Below the pieces are notes generated by a model. The model was not told the DNA's origin, ran no database searches, and saw only the letters and a list, made by a program, of their open reading frames with translations. Source: an uncultured Pseudomonadota bacterium (GTDB lineage Bacteria; Pseudomonadota; Gammaproteobacteria; Steroidobacterales; Steroidobacteraceae). From it: a DNA stretch of 53,884 nucleotides. Positions 45,808-53,884 of the stretch are shown here, piece by piece (the stretch's first letter is position 1; the number at the start of each line of letters is the position of its first letter). The stretch is from positions 1 to 53,884 of the forward strand of contig CAIKZZ010000016.1 of the NCBI GenBank assembly GCA_903832085.1. Reading direction: 5' to 3'. The position numbers were made by a program, and so were the translations under genes.

Positions 45808-47048
45808 TCGTACCGCAATGCATCTGCTGGCTGAGTCAAAGAGGCCACACGCGCAGGATAAATAGTCGAAAGTAGTGTCAAAACTAATGCAACAACCGTC
45901 ACTAGCACGACATCGTGCGCATCTACATGGGAAGGAATCCCAGACAGATAATACACATCTGCGTCAAAGATCTGAAAATGCAATAGGCGTTGTAAAAAGC
46001 TGGTGACGGTATCGACATGTGTGGCTAGGGCTAGCCCGCCAACCACACCAAGCAAGGTTCCTAACCAACCGATAACTGCACCTTGCAATAGGAAAATCCC
46101 GACCACCGATCCTGCACGCATGCCTAAGGTCCTGAGTATCGCGATATCATTACGCTTTGCGCGCACTACCATCACTAAGGTGGCCACGATGTTAAACGCA
46201 GCAACCGCTACAACTAACAGCAAAATCAGCGTCATCATCGTCTTTTCGATGCGGATTGCACGAAAATAGCTAGCATTTTCCACCGTCCAATCGCGACCTG
46301 TGTAGCCAGGCCCAAGCATAGATACAGCAAGCGCTGTAATCTTTGGTGCAGCGTACACATCCCGATACTTCAAACGGACTGCAGTCGCACCACTCGACTC
46401 CTTGAGGGCAGCTAAGTCGTTAAGATTTGCAAGCGCAAGCACGCTGTCGTGATCCTGCAAACCGACTTCGAAAATTCCGGCCACAGTAAACACGCGCATT
46501 TTGGCATTTAGTTCGCCATCCACTGTACTAGCCGGGACCATCACACTGACTTCATCGCCTTGTGCGACACCCAACTGGAATGCCAGTGCCCTACCGAGCA
46601 ACAATCGATGACTGCCGGCCGTCAGCGAGGCCAGCGTCCCGGACACAAGTGCCGTATCAATACTTGACACGGCCGACTCCAGCGCAGGATCTATGCCGCT
46701 GAGAGTCGCACCACTCATCTCACCATCATGACTTATGAGCGCCTGAGAACTGATATATGGAGCAGCACCGCTTACGCCGCTAACCTCACTCAGCTTACTG
46801 AGCACGATCTCCATTGTGGGAATTGGGGCCCCATCAGCACGCTCGATGGTGCCGTGCGCTGATAAGGTCAACAATCTCTCGCGTAACTCACCCTCAAACC
46901 CATTCATGACTGACAAGATCGTAATGAGTGCTGCCACGCCCAGAGCGACCCCGCCAAGAGAAACCCAGGTGATAAAAGACACGAACACGCCTGCCTCGCG
47001 TGAGCGGACATACCGTGCGGCGATAAAAAGCTCTAGAGGGCGCAACAT
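45804..47048 (-). CDS. Lipoprotein-releasing ABC permease, first copy (LolC/LolE type)
   Basis: The 414-residue protein starts MLRPLELFIAARYVRSREAG and has the same layout as its neighbour: one N-terminal helix (VSLGGVALGVAALITILSVMNGFEGELRERLL), a periplasmic domain and three C-terminal helices, with [20 protein letters not shown] between. A near-identical [18 protein letters not shown] helix occurs in both permeases. Its stop overlaps the next ATG by four bases. It is the first gene of the long envelope operon and diverges from the small exported protein gene. Confidence 0.92.
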   Translation of the reverse strand: MLRPLELFIAARYVRSREAGVFVSFITWVSLGGVALGVAALITILSVMNGFEGELRERLLTLSAHGTIERADGAPIPTMEIVLSKLSEVSGVSGAAPYISSQALISHDGEMSGATLSGIDPALESAVSSIDTALVSGTLASLTAGSHRLLLGRALAFQLGVAQGDEVSVMVPASTVDGELNAKMRVFTVAGIFEVGLQDHDSVLALANLNDLAALKESSGATAVRLKYRDVYAAPKITALAVSMLGPGYTGRDWTVENASYFRAIRIEKTMMTLILLLVVAVAAFNIVATLVMVVRAKRNDIAILRTLGMRAGSVVGIFLLQGAVIGWLGTLLGVVGGLALATHVDTVTSFLQRLLHFQIFDADVYYLSGIPSHVDAHDVVLVTVVALVLTLLSTIYPARVASLTQPADALRYE

Positions 47049-47123
47049 AATAAGATTAGACCACGCCAGAGGCCACTCCTACAGGCTCTAAGTACAACCG
47101 CTCGACGGGTGGGGTACCAAGAA

Positions 47124-47132
47124 TGGTATACT
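47124..47132 (+). promoter_or_regulatory. Extended -10 promoter of the small exported protein gene
   Basis: TGG followed by TATACT (47127-47132) forms an extended -10 (TGN-TATACT). No good -35 hexamer is seen, which extended -10 promoters tolerate. The ATG lies 21 bases downstream with GGAGGT at 47141-47146. Confidence 0.55.
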
Positions 47133-47153
47133 AAGCCTCCGGAGGTACCCGCC

Positions 47154-47441
47154 ATGACTACTGTAGCCACTCGATTTCATACCGCCTGCGCCATCGTCTT
47201 ATTGACAATGGTGAGCACATTCACGGGTCTGGCTGCGGCCACGGAGACGCCTCTTGCCGCCCCCAGTCGCGGCGCTCACATGAGCTCGGTGGAACAGCGC
47301 TATGGGGCGCCTTCGGTCCGCTATCCATCGGTCGGCAATCCGCAGATCACCCGCTGGGACTATCCCGCTATGATCGTTTATTTTGAAAACGACCGGGTCA
47401 TTCATGCGGTGGTACCGCGCGCCGAGACAGCTAGCAACTAG
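47154..47441 (+). CDS. Conserved small exported protein of unknown function
   Basis: The 95-residue precursor has a signal peptide (HTACAIVLLTMVSTFTGLAAA). The short mature domain contains RGAHMSSVEQRYGAPSVRY, VGNPQITRWDYPAMIVYFEN and DRVIHAVVPR. Similar small proteins with a GxP...ITRWdYp...VYFE..RVIHaVv pattern occur in gammaproteobacteria under vague or misleading names; no function is known to me. The mature part predicts a small mainly beta fold with few charges. A strong GGAGGT fixes the ATG. It lies alone between divergent lolC and downstream mfd. Confidence 0.85.
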   Translation: MTTVATRFHTACAIVLLTMVSTFTGLAAATETPLAAPSRGAHMSSVEQRYGAPSVRYPSVGNPQITRWDYPAMIVYFENDRVIHAVVPRAETASN

Positions 47442-47483
47442 CTAGGTAGCCGCCCCCCCCTGATGACTACTCGCAGTCCGAAT

Positions 47484-47510
47484 GCGCTTCAGCCACCACA
47501 ACTGAAGTGC
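47484..47510 (+). terminator. Hairpin between the small exported protein gene and mfd
   Basis: The 9-bp stem GCGCTTCAG / CTGAAGTGC (one G-U pair) has a nine-base loop and lies 42 bases after the stop. There is no T run after it, so it could be a weak terminator or part of the mfd leader. Confidence 0.4.
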
Positions 47511-47545
47511 GAAGACCGCGCTTGACCTGACGCTCTAACCTGAAG

Positions 47546-47567
47546 TGGCTGGAGCGACTCGCAGCCA
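47546..47567 (+). promoter_or_regulatory. Hairpin abutting the mfd start codon
   Basis: TGGCTG (47546-47551) pairs with CAGCCA (47562-47567), which ends at the base before the GTG start. The likely ribosome binding site GGAG (47551-47554) lies in the stem-loop, so folding could limit translation. Confidence 0.5.
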
Positions 47568-50500
47568 GTGAAAGACCCGAACGATACCGTGACTGCAGCG
47601 TCCCCCGCCACTCTCCTACCACTCCTGCCCGCAGGCGCAGATTCGTCCACACTGTGGGGTCAGCTGCATGGTGGTGCGCTTGCGCTCGTCATTACAGAGG
47701 CCGCACTCGCATCTCCACACCCAATTCTGGTACTCGCCACCCACTCGCGTGAAGTTGAACGCCTTGTGGGCGAACTTAAGTTTTTCGCGCCCGCTGAACT
47801 ACCGATCCTGACGCTGCCGGATTACGAAACGCTACCTTATGATGTGTTCTCGCCCCATCCAGATATCACTTCTCAACGGCTAGCAACACTCGCAGAACTA
47901 CCGAGCCTACAGCGAGGCATCCTCGTCCTTTCCATCGATGCGCTGAATCAGCGCTTGCCGCCAGCCACGTTCATTAGCGCACACACACTGAACCTCAAAA
48001 GCGGTGCACCACTAAACATTGAGGAGTTTCGCTCACGCCTGACAGCTGCAGGCTATGCCAGCGTCACGCAGGTGATGGCTCCAGGGGAGTTCGCCGTGCG
48101 TGGCTCGCTCATCGACCTCTATCCAATGGGGGCGGAAACCCCCTATCGCATTGATCTATTCGATCGGGACATTGACAGTATTCGACTATTTGATACAGAT
48201 AGTCAGCGCTCGGGCGACAAATTACCGCAGGTTCGCCTGCTACCGGCGCGAGAGTTTGCGCTGACCGCTGATTCCATCAAAGAGTTTCGACGCCGCTACC
48301 GCGAGCGCTTCGAAGGGGATGTCACCCGCTCCCAGATTTATAAAAGCGTCAGTGACGGCTTCCCAGTAGGCGGAATTGAATATTATCTCCCCCTATTTCA
48401 CCCAACGGTCGCAACATTAAAGGACTATCTACCACCCGCCACGCTACTCATTGACTGCACGGATGGTAGTCATGCCATTGAAGCCGCATGGTCTGATATC
48501 GAGGTCCGCTTTGAGGACAGGCGCCATGATATTGAGCGACCCTTACTCGAGCCTGCGGAGGTGTTTCTAACACCGCAAGAAGTTGACGCGTTAATCAATA
48601 GTTTCCCGCGCGCCCAGGCCAGCAGACTAAAAATCGAGCCCATCTCTGCCGCTGCGAGCGGTGCGGCGTACACCAACTACGCTGCCATAGCACCACCAGT
48701 CCTACGCATCGATGCCCGTGCCGAGGAGCCGGCTCGTCCGCTACTCGACTTCCTCGCAGCCTTCCCTGGGCGCGTACTCCTTGCCGCGGAATCCGCTGGT
48801 CGACGTGAAGTGCTTCTGGAGATGCTACACCGACACGATCTACACCCAGCCACTGTCAACACGTGGCAAGAGTTCATGACAGGCAATCTCCGCCTAGCCA
48901 TGACGGTGTCAGCGACCGTCACTGGCCTACTGCTAACCAATCCACAGATTGCCCTCATAACGGAAGAGCAGCTACGCGGTGAACGAGCCCGTCAAGAACG
49001 ACGTCGACGTCGAGCCGAGCGCGATCCTGAGCAAATCCTGCGGGATCTCAAAGATCTGACGATCGGTGCACCGGTGGTGCACGAAGAGCATGGCGTGGGC
49101 CGCTATCAGGGCCTCAAAGTCTTGGATGTCGACGGCCAGCCCTATGAGTTCTTGGTTATCGAGTATGCCGACGGTGACAAGCTGTATGTTCCGATCACAG
49201 CACTCGCGCGCGTCAGTCGTTACACCGGCGCTGCAGCCGAAAGCGCACCACTACATAAGCTCGGTGGTGGCGAATGGCAAAAGGCTCGCCGTCGCGCCGC
49301 AGAACGCATCCGTGACGTGGCTGCCGAACTCTTAGACCTGTATGCGCGGCGCGCAGCACGTGCAGGCACCGCGATGGCACCTGCAAGTAAAGACTACGCC
49401 GCATTTGAATCGGCGTTTCCATTCGAGGAAACCCCTGATCAACGCGATGCTATTCAGGCAGTACTCGCGGACCTAGCAACCGCAAAACCGATGGATCGCG
49501 TCGTTTGTGGTGACGTCGGTTTCGGCAAGACGGAAGTTGCGCTACGGGCAGCATTCGCTGTTGTGCAAGCAGGCTATCAGGTCGCTGTACTCGTCCCTAC
49601 AACGCTGCTTGCACAACAGCACCACCAGACCTTCAGCGATCGACTCGCTGACTGGCCAATTCGTGTGGAAAGCCTCTCCAGGTTCCGCTCTACCAAAGAG
49701 TCTAAGAACGTCCTTGCCGGCATCAGTGAAGGCACTATTGATATTGTGGTCGCCACACACAGGCTACTGCAAACGGGTGTTAATTTTAAGAACCTCGGCT
49801 TAATCATTGTTGATGAAGAGCACCGCTTTGGTGTTCGCGACAAAGAGCGCCTCAAAGCCCTACGCTCTGATGTAGACGTATTAACTCTCACGGCAACCCC
49901 CATCCCACGCACCCTCAACATGGCGCTGGGTGGTCTGCGCGATCTATCGCTGATTACCACGCCTCCCGCGGAACGCCTCGCTGTGCAAACCTTCGTGATG
50001 GAATGGAATGCAAGTACGGTCCGAGAAGCAATGATCCGCGAAATCCGTCGTGGTGGTCAGATCTATTTTTTACACAATTCAGTCGAATCGATCGAACGCC
50101 GTGCGGCAGAGTTACGTGAGCTAGTCCCTGAGGCCGATATCCGCGTCGGTCATGGCCAGATGCGAGAGCGTGATCTGGAGCAGCTGATGCTCGACTTCTA
50201 CCACCGACGCTTTAACGTGCTTGTTTCAACAACTATAATCGAAAGCGGCATTGACGTACCAACCGCCAACACCATTGTCATTGATCGGGCAGATCGCTTT
50301 GGGCTTGCCCAGCTACATCAACTACGCGGCAGGGTCGGTCGCTCACACCACCGTGCTTTCGCCTATTTGATTAGGCCGCCGAAGAGCGCCCTGACCGGAG
50401 ACGCAGAAAAACGTTTAGAGGCCATTGAGTCGCTTGAGGACTTAGGAGCTGGTTTTGCGCTTGCGACCCACGATCTTGAGATTCGCGGCGCAGGCGAACT

Positions 50501-51065
50501 ACTAGGCGATGAGCAAAGTGGGCAAATTACAGAAATTGGCTTCACCCTATACCTCGAACTCTTAGAGCGAGCAGTCACTGCCCTCAAGTCCGGTAAAGAG
50601 CCAGAACTTGAAAAATCGCTACACAGCGGACCTGACATTGACCTGCATATTCCAGCGCTGATCCCTGACTCCTACATGCCCGATGTGCACTTGCGTTTAG
50701 TGCTTTATAAACGCATCGCGGCAGCGATTGATGACGAGGCGCTAGGTGAACTCGAGGCCGAGCTGATCGATCGGTTCGGGCCATTACCCGCCCCCATCCA
50801 AAACCTACTGCGCATTACTCGCCTAAAGATGCGTGCGACACGTCTAGGCCTTACCCGGGTTGATGTGGGGGCGCTCGGCGGACTTGTCGACTTTGGTGCC
50901 GAACATTCGGTTGAACCAGCGCGTGTGCTAAAGCTCGTCCAAAAAGATCCTAAGCACTACCGCCTAGAGGGTGCTAGTCGCTTACGCTTCACCCGCAAGA
51001 GCCAGACTGATGCCGAACGAATCGCCACCGCAGACGCCGTCCTGACCACGCTGACCGGACCCTGA
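47568..51065 (+). CDS. mfd: Transcription-repair coupling factor Mfd
   Basis: Mfd removes RNA polymerase stalled at DNA damage and recruits UvrA. The 1165-residue protein has all expected parts. The N-terminal UvrB-like module includes LPDYETLPYDVFSPHPDI. The CarD-like RNA polymerase interaction domain starts near residue 498 (IGAPVVHEEHGVGRYQGL). The RecG-like motor has Walker A GDVGFGKTEVALRAA near 648 and DEEH near 748. Motif VI follows (QLRGRVGRSHHRAFAYL), then the C-terminal domain. The GTG start has an alternative GTG seven codons on. Its stop overlaps the next gene. Confidence 0.97.
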   Translation: MKDPNDTVTAASPATLLPLLPAGADSSTLWGQLHGGALALVITEAALASPHPILVLATHSREVERLVGELKFFAPAELPILTLPDYETLPYDVFSPHPDITSQRLATLAELPSLQRGILVLSIDALNQRLPPATFISAHTLNLKSGAPLNIEEFRSRLTAAGYASVTQVMAPGEFAVRGSLIDLYPMGAETPYRIDLFDRDIDSIRLFDTDSQRSGDKLPQVRLLPAREFALTADSIKEFRRRYRERFEGDVTRSQIYKSVSDGFPVGGIEYYLPLFHPTVATLKDYLPPATLLIDCTDGSHAIEAAWSDIEVRFEDRRHDIERPLLEPAEVFLTPQEVDALINSFPRAQASRLKIEPISAAASGAAYTNYAAIAPPVLRIDARAEEPARPLLDFLAAFPGRVLLAAESAGRREVLLEMLHRHDLHPATVNTWQEFMTGNLRLAMTVSATVTGLLLTNPQIALITEEQLRGERARQERRRRRAERDPEQILRDLKDLTIGAPVVHEEHGVGRYQGLKVLDVDGQPYEFLVIEYADGDKLYVPITALARVSRYTGAAAESAPLHKLGGGEWQKARRRAAERIRDVAAELLDLYARRAARAGTAMAPASKDYAAFESAFPFEETPDQRDAIQAVLADLATAKPMDRVVCGDVGFGKTEVALRAAFAVVQAGYQVAVLVPTTLLAQQHHQTFSDRLADWPIRVESLSRFRSTKESKNVLAGISEGTIDIVVATHRLLQTGVNFKNLGLIIVDEEHRFGVRDKERLKALRSDVDVLTLTATPIPRTLNMALGGLRDLSLITTPPAERLAVQTFVMEWNASTVREAMIREIRRGGQIYFLHNSVESIERRAAELRELVPEADIRVGHGQMRERDLEQLMLDFYHRRFNVLVSTTIIESGIDVPTANTIVIDRADRFGLAQLHQLRGRVGRSHHRAFAYLIRPPKSALTGDAEKRLEAIESLEDLGAGFALATHDLEIRGAGELLGDEQSGQITEIGFTLYLELLERAVTALKSGKEPELEKSLHSGPDIDLHIPALIPDSYMPDVHLRLVLYKRIAAAIDDEALGELEAELIDRFGPLPAPIQNLLRITRLKMRATRLGLTRVDVGALGGLVDFGAEHSVEPARVLKLVQKDPKHYRLEGASRLRFTRKSQTDAERIATADAVLTTLTGP

Positions 51066-51676
51066 TGCGTTACACTCGTTCGATGCCAGCGTTACCTGTC
51101 ACGCGTCGCGACTGCCTCTTAAGTCTACTAGCGCTTACCGCGGCGCCCATGGTCGCGAGGCCCGATCCGCGACCTGACGCCCCCGCAGGTAGCGCAATGT
51201 ATCGTGTCGAAATACTGGCCTTCCGTCAGCCCGGCCAATCGCCGATGGCGTATCCAGCGCCACGGCTAAGCATTCCAACACCAATCCCGGGACGCGTGAC
51301 ACCCCTCAACCCAACCGATCTGCAACTATCCGCCATGGAGAGCGCCCTCAGCAAGCGCGGTTACACACTGCTCGCCCATAGCGGCTGGACGGCCATCGTC
51401 CCCCCCATGGGTCGCACGACCGCACCATTAGAAGACATGCTGCCGCCCACCGCCCCAATCGTCGGCGGCATCGCGGTGCAACGGGGCCAGATCTTATTCC
51501 TAAACGTCGAGGTGGATTATCATCTGCCGAGCCCCGACAACAGCGCTGCTGGCATCGCATACGCAATGCGCGAGCGTCGGCGAATCCGGTTTGCCGAGCG
51601 CCATTACTTTGATCATCCCGCATTTGGGCTGATCGCAACGGTTACCAATCTCCATGGAACCGAAACGACTGGGTAG
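51065..51676 (+). CDS. CsiV-like exported protein
   Basis: The 203-residue product has an N-terminal signal and then YRVEILAFRQPGQSPMAYP, a spaced LQLSAMESALSKRGYTLLAHSGW and IRFAERHYFDHPAFGLIATV, as in the CsiV family found directly after mfd in pseudomonads. CsiV proteins are reported to bind peptidoglycan and matter for beta-lactam tolerance in some species. The signal has a twin-arginine (TRRDCLLSLLALTAA), suggesting possible Tat export. ATG 51065 overlaps the mfd stop (TGATG), so the genes are coupled; an in-frame ATG at 51083 is an alternative start. Confidence 0.7.
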   Translation: MRYTRSMPALPVTRRDCLLSLLALTAAPMVARPDPRPDAPAGSAMYRVEILAFRQPGQSPMAYPAPRLSIPTPIPGRVTPLNPTDLQLSAMESALSKRGYTLLAHSGWTAIVPPMGRTTAPLEDMLPPTAPIVGGIAVQRGQILFLNVEVDYHLPSPDNSAAGIAYAMRERRRIRFAERHYFDHPAFGLIATVTNLHGTETTG

Positions 51677-51703
51677 CTAATAAAGCCACACTCTTTACTT
51701 TTT

Positions 51704-51709
51704 TATAAT
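51704..51709 (+). promoter_or_regulatory. Likely -10 element of the outer-membrane barrel gene
   Basis: A perfect TATAAT lies 41 bases before the ATG at 51750 in an AT-rich tract. No clear -35 hexamer is present at 16-18 bases. Confidence 0.45.
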
Positions 51710-51749
51710 CCCGCCCTTAAGACTGGTTCCACAAACAGGCACACGCGCA

Positions 51750-52433
51750 ATGAAGCACTTTGGAATTGTAATTAGCCTATCGTTACTCTGCACATCTGCC
51801 GTGGCTGCCGACCTATCTGGCTGGTACGCGGGCGCCGATATAGGAGCTGCTAAATGGCAAGAAAAAACTAAAGATCAAATCATTACGCTTGCGAGCCCCG
51901 CAGCTAATGTTTCTAACTCACTGTCTAGCAAACTGCTGGGCGTACACTTAGGGTTTAATATGCCTGTCGCCAAACTCGTACTTGGGATTGAGGCACGCTA
52001 CGCCACAGCGACAGGCGCGGCAACCACCACTTTTCCCCCAGAGGATTTTGGTTATGTTCTAAAACCACGCTGGCAAGCAGCATTGGACCTTCGCGCTGGC
52101 GTTGTTAGCGGCGCGAACCTGCTGTATGTCACGACCGGCCCAAGCGTCAGCAACAATGCTCGAACCTACTTTGATCACAGCAATTTTTATGGCTCCGTAG
52201 CTGACGATCGCCTTGAGAAGACCACTCGAGGCTGGACCTTTGGAGCGGGCATTGAGCGGGAACTCACGGAACGGATGAGCGGGCGGATCGAATATCGCCA
52301 CAGCAAGTATGCGCGGGTGTCGGACTATCCAAGCACATTCAATCATCCAACAGCTAACCCACCTGATCAGTATTTTGAATCACATACTGCCAATACGGAT
52401 ACGCTAACATTCGGTTTGAGCTACGCGTTTTAG
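51750..52433 (+). CDS. Outer-membrane beta-barrel protein (OmpA/OmpW-like porin fold)
   Basis: The 227-residue precursor has a clear signal peptide (IVISLSLLCTSAVA, cleavage before ADLSG). GWYAGADIGAAKW then opens alternating hydrophobic beta-strands, such as KLLGVHLGFNM, LVLGIEARYATAT, WQAALDLRAGVV, GWTFGAGIERELTERMSGRIEYRHSKY and TLTFGLSYAF. The C-terminal Phe after YA is the usual outer-membrane assembly signal. Ligand and role are unknown. The gene has its own promoter-like tract and no partner. Confidence 0.82.
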   Translation: MKHFGIVISLSLLCTSAVAADLSGWYAGADIGAAKWQEKTKDQIITLASPAANVSNSLSSKLLGVHLGFNMPVAKLVLGIEARYATATGAATTTFPPEDFGYVLKPRWQAALDLRAGVVSGANLLYVTTGPSVSNNARTYFDHSNFYGSVADDRLEKTTRGWTFGAGIERELTERMSGRIEYRHSKYARVSDYPSTFNHPTANPPDQYFESHTANTDTLTFGLSYAF

Positions 52434-52512
52434 CCCGACTCATGAGGCAGTAGCCTACAATGCAGCGCGCCATGGTCAATATGCCTGAGCAGACAGTTAA
52501 GCGGTTCGTTAC

Positions 52513-53580
52513 TCAGGAAGCGTCGCCATCGAGCGTAAGTACGGGCCGCCCATCACGGCACTGATCGAGCGCCACACGAGCGGCCTGCCACGTGGCACTA
52601 GCCCGCAAGGTAACACTCGCCTCGGTCCCAAAGGCATGCGCTCGGCCATGCATACGCGCTATCCGCAAAGCAGATACAGGTCGCGGCGCCGGGTTTAAAG
52701 AATCTAACAACTGGATAACGGATGCCCGTGCGTTGCAGACCGGCAGCATGTCACAGCCCGCCTCCAAACTTAAAGTAGCCCGCGTGACGATATCGCCGAA
52801 GGCAGCGGCCCCCGCCATCGATAAATCGTCTGTAAATACGGCCCCTTGAAAATTCATTTCGCCACGCAGAATGTCGTTCACCCAGCGATGTGACAAGCTA
52901 GCAGGCAACTGATCAATATCAGGGAACACCACGTGCGCCATCATCACTGACTCAAGTCCATTCATCATCAGGCGCCGGTAGGGCGTCAGGTCGCCGACAA
53001 GGTCGGCATACGCCCGGCGATCGATTGGTAATGCGACATGCGAATCCAATACGACGGCGCCATGTCCGGGGAAGTGCTTCGCGGTTGCACACATCCCAGC
53101 TTCACGCATACCCGCTGCGAGGGCGCCGGCAAGAGTGGCTACTACGTCTGGGTCCTTGTGAAATGACCGATCACCAATAACCTCACTCACGCCCAAATCA
53201 AGATCCACTACAGGCGCAAAAGCAAGATCGATCCCAGCTGATTTCAGCTCGCTGCCGATGATCCAACCCACCTGACGCGCCAGTGCACGGCCAGTGGATT
53301 GATGAAGATCATACGCATGTCCGATTTGACGCATGCTCGGAACACGCGTGAAATCTGTCCGAAATCTCTGTACGCGACCACCCTCATGATCCACAGCAAT
53401 CAATAGACGGGGCGTACGTAGCGCGCGGATTTCTCTGAGTAGCGCGCACAACTGCGCCTCATCGCTAAAATTGCGCGCGAATAAAATAACGCCACCGACT
53501 AAAGGATGCAGCAACACGTCCCGGTCCTCTGGCAGCAAGGACTTACCGGCAACATCCACCATGAGACAACCTAGCGGCAT
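52513..53580 (-). CDS. nagZ: Beta-N-acetylhexosaminidase NagZ
   Basis: NagZ removes N-acetylglucosamine from muropeptides in the cytoplasm and influences AmpC induction. The protein has 355 residues from ATG 53580. It carries the glycoside hydrolase family 3 signatures LLIAVDHEGGRVQRF, FAPVVDLD, the KHFPGHGAVVLDSHV loop with the His-Asp dyad, and GAVFTDDLSMAG with the nucleophile Asp. Start choice: GTG 53586 and ATG 53583 overlap the upstream stop, but ATG 53580 is best spaced from GAGG. It follows the rlmD-type gene directly. Confidence 0.95.
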   Translation of the reverse strand: MPLGCLMVDVAGKSLLPEDRDVLLHPLVGGVILFARNFSDEAQLCALLREIRALRTPRLLIAVDHEGGRVQRFRTDFTRVPSMRQIGHAYDLHQSTGRALARQVGWIIGSELKSAGIDLAFAPVVDLDLGVSEVIGDRSFHKDPDVVATLAGALAAGMREAGMCATAKHFPGHGAVVLDSHVALPIDRRAYADLVGDLTPYRRLMMNGLESVMMAHVVFPDIDQLPASLSHRWVNDILRGEMNFQGAVFTDDLSMAGAAAFGDIVTRATLSLEAGCDMLPVCNARASVIQLLDSLNPAPRPVSALRIARMHGRAHAFGTEASVTLRASATWQAARVALDQCRDGRPVLTLDGDAS

Positions 53581-53582
53581 CA

Positions 53583-53884
53583 TCACCTCGCAAACACAGC
53601 GATAGACTCTACATGGGCGGTATGTGGAAACATATCCATGACTCCGGCCGACTCTAGTCGAAACCCGTGCATATTAACGAGCACTCCTGCATCACGCGCC
53701 AACGTGGCAGGATGACAGGACACATACACAATCCGCTCGGCCTGACAGCGCGCTAATAGACCAAGCACATCAGCGGCACCTGCGCGCGGCGGGTCGAGTA
53801 AGACCCGATCATACCGCTGCTTTGCCCACGGGTCTCGCGCCCATGTATCGGATAGCAGGTTCGCCACTGCAAACTGAGCATTGC
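53583..53884 (-). CDS. 23S rRNA m5U methyltransferase, RlmD/RumA type (C-terminal part)
   Basis: The frame is open to the right window edge, leaving the last 99 residues. They contain the motif IV region [12 protein letters not shown], the nucleophile Cys in [13 protein letters not shown] and the C-terminal [13 protein letters not shown], all typical of TrmA/RlmC/RlmD enzymes. The residue after the catalytic Cys is His; most relatives I know have Asn there. Location next to nagZ and lack of the N-terminus prevent a firm choice between RlmD and RlmC, but RlmD is the usual gene in such genomes. The stop overlaps the start region of nagZ. Confidence 0.85.
   Translation of the reverse strand, partial: NAQFAVANLLSDTWARDPWAKQRYDRVLLDPPRAGAADVLGLLARCQAERIVYVSCHPATLARDAGVLVNMHGFRLESAGVMDMFPHTAHVESIAVFAR

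Overview
The window is a stretch of conserved chromosomal core from a gammaproteobacterium of moderately high GC. The gene order resembles that of Pseudomonas and Xanthomonas relatives: yccA-like / tRNA-Ser / serS / rarA / lolA / ftsK / trxB / aat / infA / clpA / clpS; fabH / plsX / rpmF / yceD / maf; rluC / rne; ptpA-like / kdsB / trm112 / lpxK / msbA / exbD / exbB / lolDEC; mfd / csiV-like / nagZ. The organism is a Gram-negative with LPS (kdsB, lpxK, msbA), a full Lol lipoprotein pathway (lolA, lolD, two LolC/E permeases), type II secretion genes and an alanine-zipper lipoprotein. I cannot fix the order or genus from the sequence alone.

Layout. 1-800: tail of a VapB-type antitoxin, a VapC PIN toxin, then a broken excisionase-like HTH fragment and a 20-bp tandem repeat that abuts the 3' end of tRNA-Ser(UGA). 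This is the only part that looks like mobile-element debris. 1032-15571: housekeeping genes, with gph and fba inserted on the plus strand between rarA and lolA. The N-degron genes aat, clpA and clpS lie close together. 15711-21816: gspC-D-E-F, a partial type II secretion operon whose ATPase lacks the usual zinc cysteines. 21849-27924: a four-gene SOS operon, lexA-imuA-imuB-dnaE2, behind two perfect CTG-N10-CAG LexA boxes. 27925-28457: a non-coding gap. 28458-29891: a murein-lipoprotein-like gene beside an L,D-transpeptidase of the type that anchors such lipoproteins to peptidoglycan.

29891-32649: the fabH-plsX-rpmF-yceD lipid and ribosome operon, with a near-consensus promoter placed so close to yceD that the mRNA should be almost leaderless; maf is divergent. 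33362-38456: can-rluC on the minus strand, then rne on the plus strand behind a long structured leader. 38496-47048: a ten-gene minus-strand envelope operon (lolC-lolE-lolD-exbB-exbD-msbA-lpxK-trm112-kdsB-LMW phosphatase), mostly with overlapping or tightly spaced genes. 47154-53884: a small conserved exported protein, mfd-csiV-like, an outer-membrane barrel protein, nagZ and the end of an rlmD-type methyltransferase.

I see no CRISPR array, intact insertion sequence, prophage or obvious new multi-gene defence system. The more unusual items are regulatory or structural: predicted leaderless transcripts, hairpins at the rne and mfd start sites, the cysteine-free GspE, 69-bp repeats in the RNase E tail, an ExbBD pair inside the lipid-export operon, and an uncharacterised exported 95-residue protein. 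Start codons were moved from the longest reading frame wherever a ribosome binding site, family length or gene overlap favoured another start; those cases are stated.
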